64,000 bases of DNA, from positions 62,001 to 126,000 of the forward strand of contig NZ_FTPO01000002.1 of the NCBI RefSeq assembly GCF_900155915.1. Direction: 5' to 3'. This stretch comes from Microbacterium sp. RU33B. GTDB taxonomy: Bacteria > Actinomycetota > Actinomycetes > Actinomycetales > Microbacteriaceae. Both the position numbers and the translations under genes were made by a program. The notes beneath the pieces are model-generated. The model did not search any database, had not been told where the DNA came from, and saw nothing but the letters and a program-made list of their open reading frames with translations. This document shows positions 42,230 to 51,273 of this stretch, one piece after another. Numbering within the stretch: position 1 is the stretch's first letter; each line of letters begins with the position of its first letter.

Positions 42230-42302
42230 CCCCGAGGCATCCGATCGATGGCGTTTCAGCCGCCGTGTTGCGCGATAATTTGCACGATGCGCGCGGCGTG
42301 CC
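41986..42302. other. junction segment without a recognised gene
   Basis: About 320 bp of lower-GC sequence between the truncated hydrolase and the GH3 stop. Short open stretches exist in several frames, none recognisable; a decayed mobile element is possible but not shown. It contains the hairpin at 42,210. Confidence 0.4.
42210..42242. terminator. strong hairpin downstream of the GH3 gene
   Basis: A perfect 14-bp stem (GGATGCCTCGGGGT and complement) with a 5-base loop, 60 bp beyond the GH3 stop. It can act in both directions. Confidence 0.7.
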
Positions 42303-45300
42303 CTAGCGCAGTGTTCCGGTCTCGCTGACGTTCCCGGCGTTGTCCGTAGCCCGGTATTGGAACGCGATCCGCGATCCTCCTGCCGCGAGCACCGGTCCTC
42401 GGTAGGTCCGCCAGGGGGTCGTCACGGTGCGGTTGCCGACCCGGATGCTGTACCGGTATTCGATGCTGGCCACGCCCGATGTCTCATCGGTTGCCGTGAG
42501 CGTCGCAAACACCCGCAGCCGGCTGCGTTCGGCGGTGACGGTCGGGGCTGTCCCGTCGATCTTGACCTCCGTCGTGACCGGCTCGGAGACGTTGCCGGCG
42601 GCATCCGTCGCTCGGGCGGTGACGGTGTACACGCCATCCTGGTCGAGGGTGAGCGGGCCGTCCTGCACGGCGAACTCGCCACCGTTGATGCTCACCTCGA
42701 CCACCGGCGCGGGGTCAGTCTCATCGGCTGCCGTGAACGTCAGAGTGACCGGGGCGGTGTACCAACCGTTGTCGCCGTTCGGTGTCGCGGGGTCGGCGGT
42801 CACCGTGAGGGTCGGCGCGGTGACGTCGGGTTCCTCGACAGTGATGGTCCCGGTGGCGCGAATATCCGCCGACGAGCTTCCGACGTGCAGCGGGACAGAC
42901 CCCGAGGGGGTCACCCACGAGTCGGTCTCGACATCCCAGTACTGCAGGGAGCGCCGATCGATCGGGATGGCGACCTCTGCGCTTTGACCGGGATCCAGGC
43001 TCACCCGGGCGAAACCGGCCAGGGCGAGATCCACCGTCTCGACGTCCGTCGGAAGGTTGCCGACGTACGCTTGGACGACCTCGGTGCCCGCGGTGTCGCC
43101 GGTGTTGGTGACAGTGACGGTCGCCGTCGTAGCGACCGGGTCGGTTGCGTTCGGGTCGACCGGTCCGGCCGTTGCGGTGTCCGCGTACTCGAAGGATGTG
43201 TACGAGAGGCCGTGACCGAACGGGAACAGCGGCGTTGCGCCCTGCTCGATGTAGGCCTTGTAACCGACGTAGATACCTTCGTCGTACACGGTGGTCGGGT
43301 CGACCTCGGTGATCTGTGTGAAGGGATGCTGGTGGTCACCTCCGACGGCGTCGACCTGTGCATCGTCGACCGGGAACGTCACCGGCAGCTTGCCGGACGG
43401 GTTCACGTCGCCGAAGAGCAGCCCGGCGACCGACCGGCCCTGCGCCTGACCGGGGTACCACGCCTCGAGCACCGCCGAGACGTCGTCGATCCACGGCATC
43501 GCGACCGGTCCGCTGGTGGCAAGCACCACGATCGTGTTGTCGTTGACGGCGGCTACCGCCTCGATCAGGGCGTCCTGGTCCTGCGGAAGTACGAGCGACC
43601 CGCGGTCGGCGGCCTCTCCCGTGTAGTCGCGGGCGACGATGACCGCGGTGTCCGCGGTTGCGGCGGCAGCGACGGCCTCCTCGATGGTCGGGTTCAGGAC
43701 ACCGGCCGGCGGTACCCAGCCGAAGCGCACCATCGCCCCTGGCTGATCGTTCAGACCGCCATTGAGCTGATTCGGCGCGTCGGTCTGGTAGCTGATCTCG
43801 ACGAAGTACTCCTGCCCTTCGACGAGGTCGATCGCGACGGACTGCGTGCCGTAAGTGGTTCCGGGGTCGTCGATGATCGTCTCGCCGTCGACAAGCAACT
43901 TGCCAGATCCGAGGTGGCTGAGGGACAGCTCATACGAGCCGCTGGCCGGAGCAGTCAATGTGCCGCTCCAGACGACGGAGATCGGTTGAACGGCGAAGCC
44001 GACTCCAGGGCTGGGTACCTGTGAGGTGTTGATCGGGTCGTTCGAGATGCCGGTCCGGTAGTTCACCTGCGGCTCGGTGCGGATCAGCCTCGGCTCGCCT
44101 TGGAACCCAAATCCGAACCAATAGAACGCGGACAGGCCGTCCTCGTCGGCGCCGCTGGAAGGCCGAAGCACCGATGAGGGTACCGGCACGGGACCGGGGA
44201 GGGTGTCAGCGAGTGACACGGCGTCGGTGCCCGGCGAGTAGGTGACGTCGGCTGCTGCCCGGTCGGTGATCCCGTCGAGGATGGTGGTCAGCTGGGCGGG
44301 GCGCTGGATCGCGCCGCTTCCGCCGCCGTCGATGTACCAGTCGGCGTCCGAGCCGATCACGGCTATTGACCCGCCGTCGTCGTCGAGGGGGAGGGTGCCG
44401 TCGTTGGTGAGCAGCACGGCCGACGCATCCGCCACGGCGCGGGCGACCGCATCGTGGTCAGCGATGGTTTGCGCGTCCAGGGGAGTGCTCGCCGGCTGCG
44501 GGTTCTCGAACGATCCGGGCGGCGGGTTGTCGATGATGCCCAGCGCGAAGAATGTCCGCAGCACCCGGCGGGCGGCGTCCGTGACCCGCTCCTCGGACAC
44601 CTGGCCGTTCTGCACGGCCGCGACGAGGTTCCCCCCGGCGAACTCGGTGCCGGGTCCGGACACGTCAAGACCGGCCTCGTAGTCGGCGAAGGAGTGGGTG
44701 GCGTTGAAGTCCGAGGAGACGTAGCCCTGGAAGCCGAGCTGGCCCTTCAAGATGCCGTTCAGAAGCTCGTCGTTGCCGCAGGCGTATTCGCCGTTGACCT
44801 TGTTGAACGCGCACATCACGGCGCCCGGGTCGGAGTCGCGGACCAGGGTCTCCCATGGGCGCGTGTAGACCTCTTGCAGGGTCCGCTCATCGACCACCGC
44901 GTCCACATGCCCGCGGCGGGTTTCCTGGTTGTTCAGGTTGTAGTGCTTCGCGATCACAGAGATGTCCTGGCTCTGCGTGCCGATCGTCTGCGCGGCGGCG
45001 AACTCACCGCTGACCAGTGGGTCCTCCCCGAATGCCTCCCACATGCGACCGTTCAGCGGTGTGGTCAGCAGGTCCATCGTCGGCCCGGCGAGCCCGTTGA
45101 AGCCGAACGCCCGCGCCTCGTTGGCGGCGACAGCGCCGTACGCCTCCGCCGCTCCCAGGTCGAACGTCGACGCCAGCGCGATACCGACCGGCAGCGCCGT
45201 TGAATCCGTGTCCGTCGCGGCGACCCCGCAGCATCCGTCCTTACCCCGGATCGCGGGGACGCCGTACTGCGGCAGACCCGGCCCCCCGGACTGAATGAGA

Positions 45301-45485
45301 AGCGTCACCTTCTCCTCCAGTGTGAGCACATCCACCAGCAACTCCGCGCGCTGATCGGGCGAAAGTGAAGTATCCATCCACGGATCGTCGACCGCGGCCA
45401 CCGCCGGTGCCACCGGCCCCACCGCGATCACGGCGGCCAGAACAGCCGCTCCCATCCATACGAGACGTGCTCGGGAGTTGATCAT
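42303..45485 (-). CDS. secreted GH3 beta-glycosidase with PA14 and C-terminal repeat domains
   Basis: A 1,060-residue secreted enzyme with a signal peptide (about 1-31). The GH3 N-domain holds KHYNLNNQETRR (Lys 180-His 181) and the nucleophile block GYVSSDFNATHS (Asp 259). The GH3 C-domain is interrupted by a PA14 domain (about 455-600; FVEISYQTDAPNQLNGG), then comes a fibronectin-III-like domain (about 775-850) and two Ig/OmpL47-like repeats (about 880-1,060; TATDETSGVASIEYRYS). PA14-containing GH3 enzymes are mostly beta-glucosidases. It is divergent from the GH16 gene. Confidence 0.9.
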   Translation of the reverse strand: MINSRARLVWMGAAVLAAVIAVGPVAPAVAAVDDPWMDTSLSPDQRAELLVDVLTLEEKVTLLIQSGGPGLPQYGVPAIRGKDGCCGVAATDTDSTALPVGIALASTFDLGAAEAYGAVAANEARAFGFNGLAGPTMDLLTTPLNGRMWEAFGEDPLVSGEFAAAQTIGTQSQDISVIAKHYNLNNQETRRGHVDAVVDERTLQEVYTRPWETLVRDSDPGAVMCAFNKVNGEYACGNDELLNGILKGQLGFQGYVSSDFNATHSFADYEAGLDVSGPGTEFAGGNLVAAVQNGQVSEERVTDAARRVLRTFFALGIIDNPPPGSFENPQPASTPLDAQTIADHDAVARAVADASAVLLTNDGTLPLDDDGGSIAVIGSDADWYIDGGGSGAIQRPAQLTTILDGITDRAAADVTYSPGTDAVSLADTLPGPVPVPSSVLRPSSGADEDGLSAFYWFGFGFQGEPRLIRTEPQVNYRTGISNDPINTSQVPSPGVGFAVQPISVVWSGTLTAPASGSYELSLSHLGSGKLLVDGETIIDDPGTTYGTQSVAIDLVEGQEYFVEISYQTDAPNQLNGGLNDQPGAMVRFGWVPPAGVLNPTIEEAVAAAATADTAVIVARDYTGEAADRGSLVLPQDQDALIEAVAAVNDNTIVVLATSGPVAMPWIDDVSAVLEAWYPGQAQGRSVAGLLFGDVNPSGKLPVTFPVDDAQVDAVGGDHQHPFTQITEVDPTTVYDEGIYVGYKAYIEQGATPLFPFGHGLSYTSFEYADTATAGPVDPNATDPVATTATVTVTNTGDTAGTEVVQAYVGNLPTDVETVDLALAGFARVSLDPGQSAEVAIPIDRRSLQYWDVETDSWVTPSGSVPLHVGSSSADIRATGTITVEEPDVTAPTLTVTADPATPNGDNGWYTAPVTLTFTAADETDPAPVVEVSINGGEFAVQDGPLTLDQDGVYTVTARATDAAGNVSEPVTTEVKIDGTAPTVTAERSRLRVFATLTATDETSGVASIEYRYSIRVGNRTVTTPWRTYRGPVLAAGGSRIAFQYRATDNAGNVSETGTLR

Positions 45486-45927
45486 CAGCTTTCCCTTTGA
45501 ATGGGGGGCAGCGATGGAGTCCTGTTGGTCTTCTTCGACACCCAGACATGTACATACTCAAAAGACCGCGAGGTCTGAACGGCGAGGTTGCGGCCGAACA
45601 GGCAAGACAATACGCAGACCGATGACGCCGCCACAACCCCTCGGGCCGACTTTTTTGAAACGCATCAAGGAATTCAATGCGCGCCGGCTGATGCTCCAGA
45701 CCGCCCCAGCGCGGTGACCGCGAGCCGGACGGCCCACCACCGGCGGGCCCCCAGCACGAGCGAATGAACGCTGTAGATTGGACCCTCGTAATCGATGCGC
45801 TGGAGGGCACCGGCACACAGGCTCGGCATGTGTGCGGCCGACAGGCGCTTTGCCGCCGCACTGACAACAGAGCTCTTGCGGTAAAGGCTGCAGGGCAGAC
45901 GATTGCACGGTCGGACGGGAGTAATGA
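45486..45927. other. GH3-GH16 divergent intergenic region
   Basis: About 440 bp with no supported gene. It must hold the GH3 and GH16 promoters. An inverted repeat AGACC-GCGA-GGTCT (45,563-45,576) lies 80 bp before GH3, near the 8-bp palindrome ATGTACAT. No copy of the TGAAGCGCTTCA operator is present here, so these two genes may be controlled differently. Confidence 0.4.
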
Positions 45928-46845
45928 GTGGCTGGATTTCATGAGCAGGGTCCGCGCGGGCTACGCGTATCTCGGCGAACCGTTCTTGGGGCGGGCGGGC
46001 TGGTCATCGCATCCGCCCTGGCTTCGGCGTGCAGCCCAGCTCAGGAACGGAACAGCAGTACGACAACTGCGTCCCCAGATCCGGCCCCATCTCCGGATAC
46101 TGCTGGGTCTGAGTGGAATGTCGTCTGGGAGGAGAATTTCGCAGGACCAACGTTAGATCCTCGGGTGTGGACGTTGGCGGACTACGGCGGCAATCGGGAC
46201 TTGAACGAACAGCATTACAACGATCCCGCAATGGTCGCGCTGGAAGAAGGCAATCTTGTTCTTCATGCGCGTGCGCAGGAGCGAAATGGCTACCCTTACG
46301 TCGCTGGGAGCATCTCCTCCAAAGACAAGCTGACCGTGGGCCCGTATGGTCGGTTGACCACGAGGCAGCTGTTGGGACCGGGACACGGTCTCGGATTTGG
46401 CGTATGTCTGTACGGCGCTGACATTGACGCTGTCGGCTGGCCGGGTTGCGGAGAGATTGACGCCACGGAGATTGCCTTGGCGCGACCGACCTCTCCGTTT
46501 GCCTCGATCCACGGTCCCGGCTACTCCGGCGGTTCACCGATCTCTGTCACAGGGGATATCCCGTCCTTGGTCAATCGCTGGGCCGAGCACGTCCTGGAGT
46601 GGGAACCTGGCCGCATCACCTGGGCGATCGACGGACAGATTTACCATGTCGCGGAAGCGTCCGACCCGCGAGCCGCTGCGGTCTGGCCCTTCGATCAGCC
46701 CTTTTTCATCACGATCGTACTGACCGTCGGGTCTCACCTGTCGGGGCCAGTGGACGCCACCACATGGCCGCGAGACGAAGCAGGCAATGAGATCGACCCG
46801 TACGCAGTCGTTGATTTCGTGCGGTTCGAGCAACGCGCAAGCTAG
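45928..46845 (+). CDS. GH16 endo-beta-glucanase/galactanase-like lipoprotein
   Basis: A 305-residue protein. A twin-arginine signal (VSRRTVLGAGGL) with a lipobox (ALASAC, Cys 35) anchors it outside the membrane. A Ser/Thr/Pro linker leads to the GH16 domain (about 62-300) with the catalytic ExDxxE as GEIDATE (Glu 176, Asp 178, Glu 181). The lineage without the extra Met (ExDxxE, not ExDxMxE) fits laminarinase or beta-galactanase types. It should cut the backbone of a beta-1,3-linked glycan at the cell surface. Confidence 0.85.
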   Translation: MAGFHEQGPRGLRVSRRTVLGAGGLVIASALASACSPAQERNSSTTTASPDPAPSPDTAGSEWNVVWEENFAGPTLDPRVWTLADYGGNRDLNEQHYNDPAMVALEEGNLVLHARAQERNGYPYVAGSISSKDKLTVGPYGRLTTRQLLGPGHGLGFGVCLYGADIDAVGWPGCGEIDATEIALARPTSPFASIHGPGYSGGSPISVTGDIPSLVNRWAEHVLEWEPGRITWAIDGQIYHVAEASDPRAAAVWPFDQPFFITIVLTVGSHLSGPVDATTWPRDEAGNEIDPYAVVDFVRFEQRAS

Positions 46846-46882
46846 CCGAAGAACTCGTCGGCAGTGTGGGAAGCCGGGTCGA

Positions 46883-47932
46883 TCAATCCCGCAGCCAGAT
46901 GTCGCCGAGCGATGAGCGTCGGGCAATCAAGTGGGGCTCGAGGATCACAGTTTCGCGTGGAGACTCCGGGGCAGCGATCCGATCGAGCAGGAGATCGGCC
47001 GCCGCGCTTCCCATCTCTTCGCCCGGTTGGCTCACCGTCGTGACGGGGATCGCACTTTCGGACGCGAAGTGATTGTTGTCGTATCCGGTGATGGCCAGGT
47101 CCTGCGGTACGCGAAACCCTTCGGTTGGGGACAGCGTCTCGATCAGTCCGATCGCCAGCAGGTCGGCCGCGGCGATGATTCCGTCATAGCGGCCGGGACC
47201 CATCGACAGGATCTCCTCAGCGAGCTGGCGTCCGTGCCGAATCTGGAGACCACGCGTCTCCAGGACCTCCAGCGACGCATCCGGAACTTCGCGGACTGCG
47301 GCAGAGGCTCCGCCATACCGATCTTTCACGGCGCCGAGAAAGAGAGGGCCGCCGACGAACAGAAGCCGGCGACGGCCGAGGTCGAGCAGGTGTCGTGCTG
47401 CTAGAGCGCCGCCGTGGCGTTCGTTCACGACCACGCCGGCGTAGGCGTGGCTGGGGGACTCGAAATTCACGAGCACGGTCGGCGTGCTCTGCAGAGGGAG
47501 TCGCTCCGAGCGAATCAGCGCAGTGTCAAGGGGTGCCAGGATAATGCCTGCGACTCGTGCCTGCTCGAAGAGCTGGAGGTTGCGGACCTCTCTGTCGGGA
47601 TCGATGTCGCTGTTCACGATCAACACGTTCATCCCTTGACGGCGCATGACCTTTTCGGCGCCCCGGGCGATGTCCACGAAGAAGGAGTTGCCCAGGTCGG
47701 CGACGACAAGACCGACGGCCGTGCTGGTGCCTGCGGCGAGGAATCGGGCGGCGTCGTTGCGCACGAACCCCAATTCTGCGATCGAGGCCAGGACCCTGCG
47801 CCGCGTCCGTTCGGTTACCTTCTGAGGACTGTTCAGGGTGTTCGACACGGTTCCCAGGGCCACGCCGGCGTGTGCCGCGACGTCAGCCATGCTCGGCTGG
47901 GAGCGGCTGTGGGCCCTTCGGTCGGTGGCCAT
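46883..47932 (-). CDS. LacI-family transcriptional regulator
   Basis: A 349-residue regulator. The N-terminal LacI helix-turn-helix and hinge are MADVAAHAGVALGTVSNTLNSPQKVTERTRRRVLASIAELGFVRND, and a sugar-binding domain follows. The ATG at 47,932 has AGGAGG at 6 bases; the ATG at 47,938 sits on that ribosome site. It is divergent from the ABC importer operon, with two TGAAGCGYTTCA palindromes in between. It should repress the island until an imported sugar binds. Confidence 0.92.
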   Translation of the reverse strand: MATDRRAHSRSQPSMADVAAHAGVALGTVSNTLNSPQKVTERTRRRVLASIAELGFVRNDAARFLAAGTSTAVGLVVADLGNSFFVDIARGAEKVMRRQGMNVLIVNSDIDPDREVRNLQLFEQARVAGIILAPLDTALIRSERLPLQSTPTVLVNFESPSHAYAGVVVNERHGGALAARHLLDLGRRRLLFVGGPLFLGAVKDRYGGASAAVREVPDASLEVLETRGLQIRHGRQLAEEILSMGPGRYDGIIAAADLLAIGLIETLSPTEGFRVPQDLAITGYDNNHFASESAIPVTTVSQPGEEMGSAAADLLLDRIAAPESPRETVILEPHLIARRSSLGDIWLRD

Positions 47933-48013
47933 GATCATCCTCCTGAGGGTTTTGCGGCGCCATGGTGTGCCTGCTTTCGACAGTATTGCGCCGCCAGCCC
48001 GGGTGCTACCTCT

Positions 48014-48027
48014 GTGAAGCGTTTCAC
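48014..48027. promoter_or_regulatory. LacI-type operator 1
   Basis: GTGAAGCGTTTCAC, a near-perfect palindrome between the LacI regulator and the binding-protein gene. Confidence 0.75.
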
Positions 48028-48078
48028 GAATTGGTAACGGCGAGTTGACCTGGATGCACGGAGGTGCAATATTGCTCA

Positions 48079-48090
48079 TGAAGCGCTTCA
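48079..48090. promoter_or_regulatory. LacI-type operator 2
   Basis: TGAAGCGCTTCA, a perfect palindrome, 30 bp before the binding-protein start and 64 bp from operator 1. The spacing would allow one repressor tetramer or two dimers to cover the promoter. Confidence 0.8.
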
Positions 48091-48119
48091 AAACGAGGCG
48101 TCGCATTCAAGGAGGAATT

Positions 48120-49433
48120 GTGACCACAGCAACCACCCGCCTTCGGCGCCTGATGCCCGCTTTCGCGGTGCTCGGGGCGGGAGCGCTTGTCCTCGCGGGC
48201 TGCACCGGCAGCGCGGACTCGACCGGCGGAGGCAGCACTGGCGAGTTCACGTACTTCGGACAGACCGAGAACACCACCATCATCGGCACTCTGGAATCCC
48301 TCGCGGACGGAGTCTGCAGCGATGCGAGCGGGGCGGCGCCGTTGACAGCCGACTCGATTCCGGGAGCCAACTGGGATCAGCAGCTTCAGCTTCTCGCCGG
48401 CCAAGGCGCGTTGTCGAACATGAGCATGGCAGCGGGGACGCCATCGCTGATGAAGGAGTTCATCGAGAACGATCAGGTCGTCAACCTGTCTGAGGAGCTC
48501 GAGAAGCTTGGTGTCGCGGACAAGATCCTGCCGGCCGCGGACTCGACGCTGAAGGCCCTCTACGACTCCGAAGACCTGTACGCGCTACCCACAGAGTTGA
48601 ACATCGAGGGCTTCTGGTACAACAAGGAGATTCTTGAGGCCAACGGTGTTGCGGCGCCCGAGACATGGAGTGACCTGGTCGCCGCAGCGGAGACGCTGAA
48701 GGCGGCCGGTGTGCAGCCGTTCATCGCCGCCGGGCAGGACGGGTGGCCGGTCACTCGCCTGGTCGGCAACTACATCCTGCGCGACCTTGGACCCGACGCG
48801 CTGCAGAAGGTCGCGGACGGCGACGCCAGCCTGACCGACCCCGAGTACGTCGCCGGCGCAGACGCCGTTGCGGCGCTGGGATCTGCAGGCTACTTCGGCG
48901 CCGCACCCGGATCGATCGACTACACCACCGCGATGAACCAGTTCCTCACGGGCGGCGGCGCGTTCTTCTACATGGGCAGCTGGGCGTTGGGCAACTTCAA
49001 CAACCCCGAAGAGAATCAGATCGGCGTCGAGAACATCGGCTTCGCCCCTTTCCCTGCCGTCGAGGGCGGCGCGGGCGACATCAACGAGGTTCCCGCCAAC
49101 GCGGGCATCCCGGTGATGTTCACCACCCAGGACTACACCGACGAGACCGCCGAGTGGCTCAAATGCGTTGTGGAAGGCTACGGCGACACGGCACTGGAGG
49201 AGTCGGGGGTGATCACCGGCTTTGCCATCGATGAGGCGCCGAGCGATCTGCCGGAACTGACCACGCTCGTGCAGGACACGATCGCCGGAGCCTCCGGCAG
49301 CGTGCTGTGGTTCGAGTCGGCGTTCAGCCCGGAAGGCACCACCGTCAGCCAGACCAACGGCGGTGGACTTGCCTCGGGCACCCTCAGCGGCGAGGAGTTC
49401 ATGCAACTCGTCCAGGCTGCCAACGAAGGCTGA
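48120..49433 (+). CDS. ABC sugar-binding lipoprotein
   Basis: A 437-residue family-1 extracellular solute-binding protein. Lipobox VLAGC (Cys 28), then domains with GFWYNKEILEANGVAAPETWSDL and FYMGSWALGNF typical of oligosaccharide-binding proteins. The GTG at 48,120 follows AAGGAGG; an in-frame ATG at 48,045 would put operator 2 inside the protein and is rejected. A hairpin separates it from the permeases. Confidence 0.92.
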   Translation: MTTATTRLRRLMPAFAVLGAGALVLAGCTGSADSTGGGSTGEFTYFGQTENTTIIGTLESLADGVCSDASGAAPLTADSIPGANWDQQLQLLAGQGALSNMSMAAGTPSLMKEFIENDQVVNLSEELEKLGVADKILPAADSTLKALYDSEDLYALPTELNIEGFWYNKEILEANGVAAPETWSDLVAAAETLKAAGVQPFIAAGQDGWPVTRLVGNYILRDLGPDALQKVADGDASLTDPEYVAGADAVAALGSAGYFGAAPGSIDYTTAMNQFLTGGGAFFYMGSWALGNFNNPEENQIGVENIGFAPFPAVEGGAGDINEVPANAGIPVMFTTQDYTDETAEWLKCVVEGYGDTALEESGVITGFAIDEAPSDLPELTTLVQDTIAGASGSVLWFESAFSPEGTTVSQTNGGGLASGTLSGEEFMQLVQAANEG

Positions 49434-49451
49434 TCCACTCTCTCCAACATG

Positions 49452-49481
49452 CCGGGGGCGGGTGCCACTACCCGCCCCCGG
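49452..49481 (+). terminator. hairpin between binding protein and permeases
   Basis: A 12-bp perfect stem (CCGGGGGCGGGT and complement) with a 6-base loop. Such hairpins let the binding protein be made in excess over the permeases. Confidence 0.65.
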
Positions 49482-49508
49482 TGTCATATTGACGAGGAAT
49501 CGATTGTC

Positions 49509-50393
49509 ATGCTGAAGCTTCTCGGTGATCGGCGCGCCGTGCTCGTCCTGCTCGGACCGGCGCTGCTGCTGTACACAGCGATCATGCTCGTGCCCATCTT
49601 CTGGTCGGCCGGGTACACCGTCCTTGACGGCAACGCGGTCCGCGGCTTCGAGTTCGTCGGCCTCGCCAACTACGTCGAGTTCTTCCAGGACCCGACCGCG
49701 TGGGAAGCCGTCTGGTTCACGATCCGGTATGCGCTCATCATGACGATCCTGCAGGTGGCCTTCGGCTACCTCCTCGCCATGCTGTATATCTTCTACCTGC
49801 GCCGCTCTTCCGCCTTCATCCGCACGGTCGTGTTCTTTCCGGTGGTGCTTCCCACGGTCGCGGTCGCGCTGCTCTTTCAGAAACTGTTCGAGGCAGCGCC
49901 AACGGTGGGGCCGATCAACGTCGTCCTCGAAGCCATGGGTCTGAGCGCCGTCGACTGGTTCGGACAGCCGGCCGCTTCGTTCGGCGTGATCATCCTGATG
50001 GATCTCTGGCGGTCGATGGGCTTCTATGCCGTGCTGCTTTACGCCGGCCTTGTGGAGATCCCCGAGGACATCATCGAATCTGCCCGGCTCGACGGCGCCG
50101 GCGGGTTCCGACTGGTCCGCTCGATCGTCATCCCGCTCTCGCTGCCGGTGCTGCTATCGGCGATCATCTTCAGTATCAACGGCACCCTGAAGGTGTTCGA
50201 TACCGTCATCGCCCTCACCAACGGCGGACCCGGGACGGCGACCACCCCGTTGACGCTCTACATGTTCCGCACGTCCTTCAACTACGGCGAGTTCGGCTAC
50301 GGCTCCACGGTGGCGATGATGCTCACCATCCTGTGCCTTCTCGTGACGGTAGTCATCTTCCGGTCCACGCGCCGCGACCCGATGAAAGGCTGA
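49509..50393 (+). CDS. ABC sugar permease, first subunit
   Basis: A 294-residue permease of the MalF type with six helices and the EAA loop (ESARLDGAGGFRLVRSIVIPLSLPVLL). It pairs with the next gene to form the membrane channel. The start at 49,509 follows GAGGAA. No ATPase gene is present, so a shared MsiK-like ATPase encoded elsewhere is expected, as is common in actinobacteria. Confidence 0.93.
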   Translation: MLKLLGDRRAVLVLLGPALLLYTAIMLVPIFWSAGYTVLDGNAVRGFEFVGLANYVEFFQDPTAWEAVWFTIRYALIMTILQVAFGYLLAMLYIFYLRRSSAFIRTVVFFPVVLPTVAVALLFQKLFEAAPTVGPINVVLEAMGLSAVDWFGQPAASFGVIILMDLWRSMGFYAVLLYAGLVEIPEDIIESARLDGAGGFRLVRSIVIPLSLPVLLSAIIFSINGTLKVFDTVIALTNGGPGTATTPLTLYMFRTSFNYGEFGYGSTVAMMLTILCLLVTVVIFRSTRRDPMKG

Positions 50394-50396
50394 ACC

Positions 50397-51272
50397 TTGT
50401 CTGCCCTGACTTCGACCGTCGGCACCGACCGCAAGGTGCCCTTCTCTCGCCGCCTGCGACGGCTGCCGCTGTTGATCGGCGTTGCGCTGCTGCTGATCAT
50501 CATGATCTACCCGGTCATCTGGATGTTCCTCGGATCGTTCAAGACCCAACCTGAGTTCCTGAACGAGCCCTTCTGGAGCCTGCCCCAGCAGTGGAACCTC
50601 GACAACTACATCTCGGCTTTCGTCGACGGCGGGCTCGGCATTTACATCCGAAACAGCGTGATCGCCGTCTTCCCGTCCCTGGCGATGATCATCCTGCTCG
50701 GCGTAGCAGCTGGTTTCGCGCTTGAGGTGATGGTGTGGAAAGGCCGCGGTACCGTGCTGATCGCCTTCCTGATCGGCATCATGGTCCCGGTCCAGATGAT
50801 CCTGCTGCCGCTGTTCACGATCTACTTCAATCTGCGACTGACCGGAACGCTCTGGCCGCTGATCATCACCTACATCGCGATCGGGCTGCCCCTGACAGTG
50901 TTCATGATGGCCACTTACATGCGGGCGATTCCGCGGGAGATCTTCGAGGCGGCCGCGATCGACGGGGCGAGCGTGTACCGGATGTTCTGGTCGATCGCGC
51001 TTCCTCTGATGCGCAACGCCATCTTCACCGTCGGCCTGGTGCAGTTCTTCTTCATCTGGAACGACCTCCTCATCGCCCTCACGTTCACCAGCCGCCAGGA
51101 CCTGCGCACCATCCAGGTCGGACTCCTCAACTTCACCGGTGAGTACGGCGCGGTGGACTACGGGCCGACATTCGCGGCGATCTCGGTCAGCGTGTTGGGC
51201 ACACTCCTGATCTACCTGTTCCTCAACCAACGGGTCATGAAGGGTCTGACGGCCGGATCGGTGAAAGGCTGA
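50397..51272 (+). CDS. ABC sugar permease, second subunit
   Basis: A 291-residue permease of the MalG type with six helices and the EAA loop EAAAIDGASVYRMFWSIALPLMRNAIF. A TTG start lies 3 bp after the first permease stop. GH78 begins 1 bp after its own stop, so import and intracellular hydrolysis are co-expressed. Confidence 0.93.
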   Translation: MSALTSTVGTDRKVPFSRRLRRLPLLIGVALLLIIMIYPVIWMFLGSFKTQPEFLNEPFWSLPQQWNLDNYISAFVDGGLGIYIRNSVIAVFPSLAMIILLGVAAGFALEVMVWKGRGTVLIAFLIGIMVPVQMILLPLFTIYFNLRLTGTLWPLIITYIAIGLPLTVFMMATYMRAIPREIFEAAAIDGASVYRMFWSIALPLMRNAIFTVGLVQFFFIWNDLLIALTFTSRQDLRTIQVGLLNFTGEYGAVDYGPTFAAISVSVLGTLLIYLFLNQRVMKGLTAGSVKG

Positions 51273-51273
51273 G

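Noticed and set aside
41986..42300. Possible transposase remnant at the island edge
   Set aside because: No DDE motif, terminal inverted repeat or target duplication could be seen, so a mobile element is not claimed.
42357..44024. Plus-strand frame of 555 codons opposite GH3
   Set aside because: Antisense of a GH3 gene with a signal peptide and catalytic motifs.
45764..46156. Plus-strand frame of 130 codons overlapping the GH16 start
   Set aside because: The GH16 frame has the Tat signal, lipobox and catalytic motif; the other frame shows nothing.
48045..48119. Upstream ATG for the sugar-binding protein
   Set aside because: It would place operator 2 and the ribosome site inside the coding region and spoil the lipoprotein signal.
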